Shown piece by piece: positions 1-10,312 of a stretch of DNA of 64,000 nt (positions are counted from its first letter, which is position 1; every line of letters begins with the position of its first letter). A model generated the notes under the pieces. The model had not been told where the DNA came from. It did no database searches and saw only the letters and a program-made list of their open reading frames with translations. This stretch comes from Stromatinia cepivora. Its lineage: Eukaryota; Ascomycota; Leotiomycetes; Helotiales; Sclerotiniaceae. The stretch is taken from the NCBI GenBank assembly GCA_014898415.1, contig RCTD01000032.1, positions 558,001-622,000 of the forward strand. Direction: 5' to 3'. The position numbers were made by a program, and so were the translations under genes.

Positions 1-905
1 AGGAGGAAAGTTGTTGGATTTTATGTTTATAGTTCATATATTCCATATAGTCGATATCTGTTGTTTGAACTTTATGGGATGGGAAGATTTAGATTGTGCT
101 CGAGTATGGATACTCTGGAGTAGTGAATGAAATGGAAGTTGGAATTGGAAGGTAGTTGGTTTAATTGGTCAAGGTTAGATTAGATCAAAACACTATCATA
201 TCACATTATATCACATTGATAGGTAGTAGAGATCTCCCTCTCCATAACATCATCATACTAGGTATATATTTTCTCTAGGCCAACCTAATAACACGGTATA
301 AGCCAAGTTAAGATAGGATAATACATAACTAATCAATCATCCATATATTTTCCTTCTCTGCTCCAGAATTACATCCTTACATCCATTCCATACATATCCG
401 CATCCAATCCTTTTTCCTTTCATCCCCCAAATCCCCCATGCAAACCGAATCCACACCACACTCATGCAATACCTGCCTGACCTATTCACCAGTAAACCAT
501 CAGTTGTATGTAATTATTCTACTCCATACTCATTCCATTTCATCCCAGCACGAGGAATGCAGAATGCCGTTTCACTACTGCACCTCCCATGCTAATATAC
601 CGTGAATATTGTTTTTCGGGATTCGAGAGTCGGGAATTTCTCTGTTGTGATTAAATGCGTATAATTCCGCTTACTTTTGTTTTATATCGAGTTTTGCTTT
701 TGCTTTTGTGGTAATATTTTGATGTAATGATATGAGTAAATGCAATGCGAAAATTGCAAGAACTTTTTCGAGGGGCGTTATTTTTTCCCATGCCGTAAAT
801 CATTGTGAAATCGTAAATTTGAAGGGGTTCATTGTTCGTATCAGAGGTATTAATTATCCATCTAGTACATATCCTCAAAGAAGTCGAAAGAGTAGATCGA
901 GTGCT
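1..905. other. Intergenic, no gene supported
   Basis: This stretch lies downstream of the NmrA-like gene. It is moderately AT-rich with simple-sequence patches (for example repeated TATCACAT near 196-220). The open frames on both strands are short, overlapping and without recognisable motifs, so I see no gene. Confidence 0.5.
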
Positions 906-2303
906 TCATGCTAGCCATGTCTCTTCTTTTCTTGCCGGTGTAGCTTCGCCTGATGTACCGAGTCCTCCACCTATAGTCAGACCATCATCATCGTCATCAT
1001 CTTCTTCATAGTTGGGATTGTCATCCACTCCACCATTCGTCACTTCATTGGGCGTATATGTCCTATCCTCATCATTTTCCTCCACCATCCACGTTAATCC
1101 ATTTGCAGCTTCTTCCAATGGGAAAACCTCTCGAGCATATTCCTCTAGACCTCGGTATCCCTCCCATAGTTTCAAAGCTTCTTCCGGAACCTTATCCTCT
1201 AATTCCTGTTCGGCAAAGTAAGGAGGTTGGCGTTTTGAGTCATCTCTTCCTAATGAATACATCTTTTCCAATGCTACCAATTGATCTTTATATCCTTTTG
1301 GAATCTTTACTCGTACTTCGATATCGGGATTATGCTTGTATATTACTGGACGGCCGACACCGCGGGAAAAAGCGGCGCAAGCTTGTTTGGGAGAGAGAAA
1401 CTCGTAAGCGAGAGGTATGCGACGAGGATTCGAGGAAGAAGCAGGTGGTCCATCCTTGAATACTTGTAAAACTGCAGGTCCGACATCGTGTTCGGCGTCC
1501 AGCCATGGTAAAGGTACATCTGGATGGAATGGAGCTTGCCACTCAAAGGATCCATCGGGTTGCAGAGCCATGCAAAATAATGGGTATGGTAATGATGTGA
1601 AGTTGTTATTGTAAATTCCGGTGTAGAGGAAAGTTGATCGAAGGGAAGGGAGTTTTGTTCGGATGTAAGTTTCGACTGCGTATTTCTCAGACCATAGGGG
1701 GAGTGATGGCCATGAAGAGTTGACGACAGAGTGGTTAGGCATAGACGAATAGATGTAATGCTCTATACCAACTGCGGCGGCTGCATCGGCCAAGGCACAA
1801 CCAATAGCATATTCATCGCCCCAAAATGTAGTATTGATAAATGCTAATTGCACTCCATGGAAAAGATCTCGAATGAGTGCATCATTTAATTTGGTAGTCT
1901 CGGGATCTAATGTTGGTGATGAAGGGGAAGATCGTTTGATGAAAAGGTCGCCTACTAGGACAGTAACATTTGGAAGTGATGAAATTTCGGAAGCTACTAT
2001 TCCATCAAGGTTTCGCAACTGAGCTCGTACATTATAGCCCACTGCACTAGCAACGCGGATAAATGATGCAGCTTGTCGTCCGGATGAATTGACGACAGCG
2101 ATAGTTTTCGATGGAGTGGTCATGGATCGTTTTGATGGGCGATCCGAATAAGTTGTACGAGTATTATAGAAGGAGAAATTGTCAAGAGGGGAACTTTCCG
2201 GATATGAAGTACAAGGTGCGTGTTTGCGATTTATGGGTGGTTGTGGTGCTGTAGGTGGTCGAGGTCTGATGGTGAGGGTAGACCTCGGCGTTGCTGAGGG
2301 CAT
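906..2303 (-). CDS. NmrA-like family protein (Rossmann-fold, NAD(P)-binding type)
   Basis: An uninterrupted frame of 465 residues. From residue 67 it reads as an NmrA-like fold: TIAVVNSSGRQAASFIRVAS, then a basic turn (AQLRNLDG), VLVGDLF, a strand ending INTTFWGDEYA, ALADAAAAVGIEHYIYSSMP, and the late family segment AEHDVGPAVLQVFKDG. Members of the family resemble short-chain dehydrogenases, usually without the catalytic Tyr-Lys pair, and act as redox sensors or regulators; fungal NmrA itself is a nitrogen-repression regulator. The dinucleotide loop is NSSGRQA where the family usually has GxxGxxG, so binding may be weak or changed. The first 60 residues are Pro/Ser-rich and unlike the family, so Met61 (codon at 2121-2123), just before the fold, is a good alternative start. 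The tail is acidic with a run of six Asp. No introns are needed. Family call firm, substrate and role unknown. Confidence 0.85.
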   Translation of the reverse strand: MPSATPRSTLTIRPRPPTAPQPPINRKHAPCTSYPESSPLDNFSFYNTRTTYSDRPSKRSMTTPSKTIAVVNSSGRQAASFIRVASAVGYNVRAQLRNLDGIVASEISSLPNVTVLVGDLFIKRSSPSSPTLDPETTKLNDALIRDLFHGVQLAFINTTFWGDEYAIGCALADAAAAVGIEHYIYSSMPNHSVVNSSWPSLPLWSEKYAVETYIRTKLPSLRSTFLYTGIYNNNFTSLPYPLFCMALQPDGSFEWQAPFHPDVPLPWLDAEHDVGPAVLQVFKDGPPASSSNPRRIPLAYEFLSPKQACAAFSRGVGRPVIYKHNPDIEVRVKIPKGYKDQLVALEKMYSLGRDDSKRQPPYFAEQELEDKVPEEALKLWEGYRGLEEYAREVFPLEEAANGLTWMVEENDEDRTYTPNEVTNGGVDDNPNYEEDDDDDDGLTIGGGLGTSGEATPARKEETWLA

Positions 2304-5300
2304 TGAATGATGATATGGGGTTTAATCGTCAGACGATCTATTGCTTTTTAAACAATAGCCTTGAATTTTGTTATTCCCTCAGATGACTTTTGTGGCTGAA
2401 ATCCCTCTTCTAGTTTTTCGAGTTACTCCCAATTTTAGACGATATGGAAATTATTGTTTACTTGGAGAGAAGTCCAATTGAACCCTTGCTGCTCACTCAG
2501 ACAAACGAGGAAATGAATGCGGAGAAGTCTCCCGAGGGGCTACCGACAAATCAAAGTCCTTTGGTGCAGAACTTGTCTAATGGTCGAATTGAATTTATCG
2601 AATGTAATGCTGTACGTTGATCACAAGTGCCAAGTCCCCTTTTTTGGTGAATACCTTGAGAATTCGAGAATATCCTCACTTCCAAACTACTACAACCAGT
2701 AACACCACCTCAACCCCCGTTTCCGAATGACCTCAAAGAAGATAAGAGCCTGGACTTGTAATGATTTACCAAAGATGGGATGAGACTTCGTGATGTTGGA
2801 ACTTTTGATGGTAAGATTGATCCAATCGGGAAATTTTCTTTTCTTTATCCGAATTTTTTTTTTAAAGCGGTGAAGTTGTGGGGTTTTTTTTTCGATCAGT
2901 CGTTTTTGGGTATCGAGATAGGAAGATGTAAAATTTGAGAGGAAATCTTGTACCAAGTGAAAGATAACTGTACGTGTCGTGGATTATTTGTGCGGTGGCA
3001 CAAGTAAAATGCAGTACGATGTAACGAAACAGAAAGTGGTAGCAATTGGAGCAGTATAAAGCTGTGAGAATCCTAATTAGGAATGGAATGTAGATTGGTA
3101 TCGAGGGGAAATATTTTAGTGAATAAAGGAAAGCTTTTGACGACTCTGAGGTTATGTAAAGTAAGGTGTTTCCCATGCGGATGCTGGTTATGATATTATA
3201 AAACTCCTTTTTATATTATATCAAGTAGAGATGAATGGGTATCGATTTCAATATAAAGAAGAGGGGTTGGTTTAACAATTGTGTTAATCTTCCATGACTC
3301 GGTCCACGTGCAACTACACTCATGATCCAATAATGGTAGGTAAAACGTTGTATTATACTTATCTTCCCACCAGTAGGTATCCACAGCTTTTGAAAGGGGG
3401 TTTCCCTTTGTTGTTGTTGACCTAGTTAGATAAGTCTAGAGTTCATTCAATGTTGCTTTTCTTCTCACAACCTTGATGGTTACGGCAGTGGAAGCGAATC
3501 ATATACTTGCTACATTGTGGGACATATGGGCAGCGTGTAATTCTTATAGGGAGGGAATTCACGATCTACTTGATCTAATAGCTGTATTTGTATATTGTAC
3601 ATTCATGGACTGAACGTGCGTGCAGTGATGGTTCAATTGAGTTATTTCATAATATGATTCTACCATGAAAAGTATTTTTATATCAAATACCCCCGTCCAT
3701 CCACATTAATGACTTCCCCACACAAAATGTAGATAAGGCGGATCTAATAGAGTTTTGCGGCATCGGATGATGAAAAAGGACTTCATATCTAAAGAAACTA
3801 ACTCGACTAATTAGCAAATGTAAAAGAGAAAGGTGCACCATGTGGTCCAGGGGCTCGGGAATTGGTAATAGTATCAATTTTTCATCAATTAAGACCATTT
3901 GATGTCCTTTCCAAAGCCAATAGGAAAACTGTATCTCTGCTGGTTGTTCCATTATCTCAAATGTTATTTCAATGATCCGACCACTCGTACTATACTCGTA
4001 GGACATTTGCCAAGTTATACTTTATGTATGAGCATATTAACTCGCATGCCGTTGCTGGTATCATCGTGCCACTACGGTGGATATTGGAAAGAATGCTCGT
4101 ATGTACGGAGAACTCAGGGTCGACCAATGAGAGCTATTTTATACTATCTTACTTCAAAAAGTCGACAAGTCCTCAAGAATTAAAAACCAGCGAGGAGTAC
4201 GTTTTGCTCCACGTAGTTTCATCATCATCAACACGTGTTGATACCGATTTGTTTGCTTTGAGAATCAGGTTGAGATCTAGGAACCTCAATCCCAGATAAT
4301 GAGGAGGTTTGTCATGTTGTATCACCTCGTATCAATACCATTGGCCAATCAATTGGAGGCTTGATCTATTTGTAGAATTAACCTTTACCTTCTTCCTGAA
4401 TTCCCATGATGCAAAATGAACAATCACGAGATTTTAAGTCGCTTCTGTTGAGGGGCAAGAGCCAGAGGGATGATTCTCTTACTCAATTTGAATATGGACC
4501 CCAGATGGCCTCGGACCAATGAGAAATTTTACTTCTCAAACCATTACCATTACCTAACCACATCATGGTTTGCCATGAATTGTCTTCAAATTTTCAATGC
4601 CATATCGCCATTTCTTATAATTATTACTTCATGAGAATTGATCCCTTTCCCGTCTTGTCATACATATTTCCGTATGATTCTACGATAGAATTGATCTGGA
4701 CTGCGGTTCAAGATACCGCCATTTCAATGTCTCATCGTTCCCAGATAAATCATGATTTCTACATCCACATCAACCACATATTTTATATTGACCGAACATT
4801 TAAACTTGTCCGTCCTGAAATACAGCCAATCAGACACTCTTAACCGTATCAATTAGTAGCTAGTTACTGTATTTGAAAGTACCGTATCTATGACCACTAT
4901 GGCTTCAAAACTTCACCTAGAACTTATACGAAAAACCCCTTCATCATAAGCGACAGAATCTTCCAGATTCAACCAAAAAAGTCACTATAGTTCATGCGCA
5001 CTTGCAACTCGCACAAAGAATCCGTACCGAAGAATTGACGATGATCAGAATTTGATTTTCCACGGGATGAGCCTTGTTCTGGAAACTTTTCTCCTAGCTC
5101 AATGTTTGATGCATGAAATTCGCTCAATCGAGGAATTACAATGTCAAAGAAATCCGGGGTAGCATCAGGGGCAAGACCCTGTTTTTTTCTACCTTTCCCC
5201 CTCTAACATTCATTCTCTCCACTTCTTAACCTTCCATCAACCATTTTTCTCGCCCGCGGAGAAGTACAATTCTATCAAGGCGAATGTCTGGTGTGATTTT

Positions 5301-6102
5301 GATCATAAATATGAGATATGATGGAATGGCAGGTGATTACCCCGCAGATTCGCACATCACTTACCTTTGACGTCAACCTATATCTTTCTTGTTATCTTAT
5401 CTATTTCTTCTTAAGATTTTTGGATATATACTTTCCATTTGATTGGAGATGTTTTACGGTTCCATCGGCTGCAATGCGACCCAACAATCATCCAAAAATG
5501 CCAAGCTACCCTTCTATCCTTCCCGCTTTTAGTTCTTTCGACCTTGCAGAAATCGTTTTATTTGCTGCCACACCGCTGGGTATGCATGCTTGAACGATTT
5601 AGGCAGGTCCTCATCACAAGGGCGAAGCTGCTCATTATCCATAACCGACTTTTTGAGTTTATTATCGTGCCATTTCGACCTTGTGAGCTATCTGGTTAAT
5701 TGTTCCAAAGATTATTTTAAACAAGTTTCTATTTTGGCTAATCTCACTAAGATTTGAAAGCACTAAGATTTGAAAGGCGTCTCATCTAGGCGACTTCACA
5801 TAGCTATACGACGAACAGTGTCTCCATGATAGAATTGGCTCCACGCGCTCGCCGAAAAACGTGCATTCAAATACAATATACCATCTACTAAAAATGATTC
5901 ACGCATGGCAAGTGCTAGTCCAATCATAGATTCATATGTATTATCCTTCATCACTGCAACCTAGATAGTTTCTACATACAGACCAAAGGTCCAATGAATC
6001 CATATCAACAGCAACAGCAACAGCAATTCTCAACGCCCTAAAATATTAAAATACATCTATATTTTGCACGAACGACCTCCAACATTAAATGGCAGGGCCA
6101 CA
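2304..6102. other. 3.8-kb intergenic, no gene supported
   Basis: No frame here exceeds about 110 codons, and none shows a domain, codon pattern or intron chain that I recognise. Candidates at 3683-4006 (minus), 4024-4299 (plus), 4565-4843 (plus) and 5318-5593 (plus) look like chance frames. The left part contains the promoter side of the NmrA-like gene. A short unspliced gene or non-coding RNA cannot be excluded without expression data. Confidence 0.4.
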
Positions 6103-7644
6103 TTATAGTAAAGTTAGTGACCGAATTTTTGACTCTGCTAGTCTTCTGACAGCCGCCGGGAATTCCGGAGCTGCTATCCGGTTGACCAAAGGACTTTCCA
6201 TTGCTTCTGTTAGGGTCTTTGCGGTACTTTCCAACTCTTGAGCCACTTTGTCAACATCCCCTATGCCATATTCATGATTGTATTTTAATTTTGCTGCCTC
6301 AATTTCCCTCGACGCCTTTTCCCAAGTTTTGAGTATTTTCTTAATGGCCTTGAATATATTATCGATAGTCGCCAAGTATGTCTCGAAAGTCTTCGGTGGA
6401 ATCCTAATGTTGGGGAATGTAAGTTCCTGTATAAGTTCGGGGTAGAGATTTCCGAGATCTCTATGGTCAGAGGGGCAGTTGGGCTTTGTTCCACTGACTC
6501 CACTGGTTAACTCGCACAGGAGAAGTTCGCCTTCGCGGTATACTTTTTGTGGAATATCGGAAAAATCCTGGAATGTGATGTTATACGCAGCTTTGATCCA
6601 GTCCGTACGGGGCCCCTCGGAACCAGCATTGCTAGCATATCCATCAAAATCCCCCGCAAACTCCGCTGTAGCCTCGATTTGATGTTGGAGGAAAGAACGC
6701 CAATCATGATCCAATTTTCGATTCTTGGCGACGATCTCATCTATGAGCCAAATTAGATGTCGAAACTTTATCCCTTTTGCTTCCAAAATTTCCCTCCGGA
6801 GTGATGCAATAGATAGGACGGCTTGATTAAAGGGACTATCCTCTAATCTCCTGAGGGTTCCGTCCTGATCCAATATTACCTTGGCAACGTCGCTAATAGC
6901 CGAAGAAATATCAATGACAACATTTGCATTTGTTTTCTCCGCATTTCTCCCAATCGCATCTGCCACAAGCTGATTGTCATACAAGTCATGTCCTCCCGCA
7001 AAGAGAGCCGCAGCCGTGAGGAATAGAGGAATAATTATCCACCAAAGCCAAGCCCATCCATATTCCCTCGAAATGGTAGGAAAAACCCCATTTGAGAGCG
7101 GAGGCGGCGTCACAATAAACTCTCGCTGCTTGGAAGAAACTCTTTGTGGAGAAACCTGCGTATGCTTCACCGACGTAGTCTTGGAACTAAATGAAAGCGG
7201 TCTCGGCCGCGTCTTATGAGATGGACTCGGGGCCGACGGTGTTGGGTTGGCCTGAGATGCAGAGGCATTTGACTGTCCAGTGCCCGGCTGAGAAAACCGT
7301 CTTTGAGCCATCGATACGGGTACAGGCGGAGGTGATGTCTCCGTTTCCTTTTCCTTCGCAAAATCGTTCCGGATATTATTATCCTTCAAAAATTTATCAT
7401 GAAGCGCAACGGCTCGCTCAACTTGTTCACGAGCTTCACGTCGAAGAGAAGTTTCTCCTTCTTCTGAAGAATATTCGTCATCACCGCTGTCGAAATCGTC
7501 ACCAATGTCTGCGAGTTCGTCGGCGAGGTTTTTTCCCCCGTATCCTCGGTCTTCGGTCGGCGTATTGCTGTGTACTCTACTACCTGGTAAACTGTCGTTT
7601 ATAGGACCACGATAATTGTCTAAAAGACCGCCCGATCGTCGCAT
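6103..7644 (-). CDS. Single-pass membrane protein, unknown function
   Basis: An uninterrupted frame of 513 residues that I do not recognise. The first ~190 residues are hydrophilic and disordered-looking: an acidic stretch (LADELADIGDDFDSGDDEYS, 40-59), a short charged helix (REAREQVERAVALHDKFL), then Pro/Ser/Thr-rich sequence. One clear membrane segment follows at about 197-217 (WAWLWWIIIPLFLTAAALFA). The remaining ~300 residues are helical with coiled-coil character and hold two cysteines about 15 residues apart and an N-glycosylation sequon (NIT). There is no N-terminal signal peptide, so a type II layout with the C-terminal part in a lumen or outside the cell is likely, as in inner nuclear membrane or ER proteins; that is inference only. 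Start chosen as the first Met; no introns needed. Confidence 0.7.
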   Translation of the reverse strand: MRRSGGLLDNYRGPINDSLPGSRVHSNTPTEDRGYGGKNLADELADIGDDFDSGDDEYSSEEGETSLRREAREQVERAVALHDKFLKDNNIRNDFAKEKETETSPPPVPVSMAQRRFSQPGTGQSNASASQANPTPSAPSPSHKTRPRPLSFSSKTTSVKHTQVSPQRVSSKQREFIVTPPPLSNGVFPTISREYGWAWLWWIIIPLFLTAAALFAGGHDLYDNQLVADAIGRNAEKTNANVVIDISSAISDVAKVILDQDGTLRRLEDSPFNQAVLSIASLRREILEAKGIKFRHLIWLIDEIVAKNRKLDHDWRSFLQHQIEATAEFAGDFDGYASNAGSEGPRTDWIKAAYNITFQDFSDIPQKVYREGELLLCELTSGVSGTKPNCPSDHRDLGNLYPELIQELTFPNIRIPPKTFETYLATIDNIFKAIKKILKTWEKASREIEAAKLKYNHEYGIGDVDKVAQELESTAKTLTEAMESPLVNRIAAPEFPAAVRRLAESKIRSLTLL

Positions 7645-8979
7645 TTTTCGGTTGAAGTCTGAATGGATGATGGTGTTTGAGGGCGGGGTTGGCTGAGAAA
7701 GTAGAGTTTTACCCGTACTAGTACTGTGCTATCTTTTGTGTGTGGATATTTCTAGGAGGGGTATAGTATGCTTACGGATGGATACTTTATTCGGGTGTTT
7801 TGTCAAAGGGGAATGGATAATGAAACTACGAGCTTCGAAACTCGACAAGGAAATTCGGCTTTGTTATGTTTGTTAATGATACCTAAAGCGGATTTCTTTT
7901 TTTTTCGCTTCTTTCAGGAAGAATGAAATAGAAATGGAAGTTTTGAAATATGACGTGGAATTTGTAGATACCTACAGATAGATAGATAGATAGATAGATA
8001 GATGGAGTCTTACGTCTTCTCGAAATAGGATTGAGGTGTTCAAACTTCATTCTTGTGGATGAAAAAATATTTGAATGCGAATCGAAAAAAATGGGTTGTC
8101 AATACTTTGTAAAATAATCAGGTTGCCTCATGTTTTTAACCTGAGAATACTTTGAAACTCAAATAGTTATCGAAAGTTTGGGAATCTTCTCTCTATCTCT
8201 GAGAAAAATTATATCATTGAATGAGAGCGAGGAGGTTAGTATTCTAGGTGCTTTTAATATCAACGTAAGTTACATTATATACTTCATGTCATTAATCATA
8301 GATTCCCCAGCTTAATATAGAATATTAGTGCAGCCATAAAGTAGGTAGTCATTTGAAGTTGTTACAAGATCATGTGCATTTATGATGTCTAGATTATATC
8401 TAAATACCAACACGAAAGGAATATTATGATAATCCTATGATATAATTTCATGATTTATTAGACTAAATCATCTATCATGAAAAAGAACCTCGTATTATCG
8501 TATGAGTGATTTTACAGTCGCTTGAGTGGAGTGGTGATTTTTATAGAGAGAGTATGTATATAGGTAAGTTATCGTGCTAGTTTGATGATGAGTTTATGAT
8601 ATTTTGATTATATATATATATATCCATCAATTCCATCTATAGCTCTCGTCTCAAATTTCATATTTTTCCCCTCCCCTTCACTACCTACTACCTATCAACC
8701 ACCAACCACCAACCACCCAACTCCCACCACATCATTTATTCCAATAATCAGATTCGTATATAAAACATCATTATTATATAATCCATCTTTTAGACTTCAT
8801 TTTCTACCTACTTAAAGCTATAACTTTATCATCTAATTCTATTATATCATATCACACTTTATAACATTTCCTATTTGAAACTATGGATTCATTATTCTAT
8901 TCTATTTTTTTTGTATTATATTATGTTATGTATACCTTCTGGTCAAAATCTTGAATTTTTATAGCGATGTATTTAGCTA
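7645..8979. other. Intergenic and promoter side of the membrane-protein gene
   Basis: No supported gene. It contains an (AGAT)n microsatellite at about 7975-8003, a short (TA)n at about 8611-8622, and a C-rich CCACCAACCACC patch near 8697-8717. The last two bases (8978-8979, TA) are the left target duplication of the fold-back element. Confidence 0.45.
7975..8004. repeat. (AGAT)n microsatellite
   Basis: About seven perfect tandem AGAT/GATA units in the upstream region of the membrane-protein gene. It is likely to vary in length between strains. Confidence 0.85.
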
Positions 8980-9795
8980 AGTCAACCACCCTAGTTTCCG
9001 GCCACCCCTATTTTCCGGCCACCATTTTACACCAAAAACCACGATTTTTACCTATGAATAACTTTTTAAATAATAAACATAATTGATTCAAATTTTGAAT
9101 ATAGATTCTTTATATAAATATTGAATCATTCTTAAAATTTTATAATTTTAGGTTTTTTTTTGATAGAAATATTAAAGATTGAATTTTTGATTTTTGATTT
9201 GTATATGATTTATATACAAATTAAAAAAATATCAAAATCTTGAATAACTTTTCAATAAAAATAATTAAAAATAAACTATTAATTTTTTTGGAATCTTTGA
9301 ATCATATTTTATAAAATGAATCGAATTATTATATATAATAATTTATAGATAATCTTTTATTGATATTTATATTTTATTTCATACAAAATTTTATATAGAT
9401 AATTTTTCAATTAGTAATAAAACATTATTTATAAATGAAGATTTTTCGAAATTAGATTCATTTTATATAATATAATTTCAGGATTTTATTAAAATTTATA
9501 ATTTATTTTTAATTATTTTTGTTGAAAAATTATTCAAGATTTTGATGTTTTTTTAATTTGTATATAAATCATATACAAATCAAAATTCGAAAATTCAACC
9601 TTTAATATCTTGACGAAAAAAATTGCGAAAAATCTGAAATTTACAGAATTGATTTGAATTTAGATAATAAACTTTTAATCAAAATTTCATTTAATTATAT
9701 TCATAAATAAGAAAATTAAAAATGCAAAAAATGATGATTTTTGGTGTGAATGATGGCCGGAAAGTAGGGGTGGCCGGAAACTAGGGTGGTTGACT
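8980..9795. mobile_element. 816-bp fold-back (palindromic) MITE-like element, TA target duplication
   Basis: The element begins AGTCAACCACCCTAGTTTCC and ends with its reverse complement GGAAACTAGGGTGGTTGACT. The outer ~70 bp pair almost perfectly. The pairing then continues with scattered mismatches through nearly the whole sequence: GATTTGTATATGATTTATAT near 9198 pairs with the matching segment near 9560-9580, and AAAATGAATC near 9315 pairs with GATTCATTTT near 9464. Only a short centre is unpaired. TA dinucleotides at 8978-8979 and 9796-9797 look like a target duplication, as made by Tc1/mariner-type transposases. There is no long frame, so it is non-autonomous. The tips are GC-rich (CCGGCCACC motifs) and the arms very AT-rich. 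If transcribed it would fold into a very long hairpin RNA. Confidence 0.8.
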
Positions 9796-9821
9796 TATCT
9801 ATCACTTCTGTAAAAACGGAA

Positions 9822-9940
9822 GGAAGAGCAAAAGTAAGAGCAGAGCAGGAGCAGGAGCAGAGTAGAGGTAGGAGCAATAGTAGAAGAACGAGTAGAATAA
9901 GAATAAGAATAAAAGTAGAAGTAGAAGTAGAAGTATACAG
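9822..9940. repeat. Purine-rich trinucleotide tract
   Basis: A run of AGN/GAN triplets (GAGCAG, GTAGAA, ATAAGA) beginning about 25 bp right of the fold-back element. The plus strand is almost free of pyrimidine runs. The frames across it are pure low complexity and I do not call them genes. Confidence 0.6.
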
Positions 9941-10312
9941 AATCATCAAGAAATAGGGAAAGAAAAATTTGGGATGTCGTTTTTATATAGTAAGTAAACA
10001 AATAAACGTAAATAGTTTGGATTAGTCACATTGATGGAAAAAATTCGTGTATATATTATGGATAATGAAATGTATTGTTAAAAGTAAAATGATATGAGTA
10101 CCTGTTGTATTGCTATGAAAATTTTTTTCATCTTACCTTCTTACGAGGTACATTTACCTCCTTTTCTGCTGCGCGTTGCTGAAACACCGAAGATCTAAAT
10201 GAAACATATAAAGAAAAAATGAAATAGGAAATGAAATAGGAAATGAAAACAAAAAAGGAAAGAAAAAACAACCAAGGGACCACCTACCACAACTTACCAT
10301 CCAAACTCCCAC

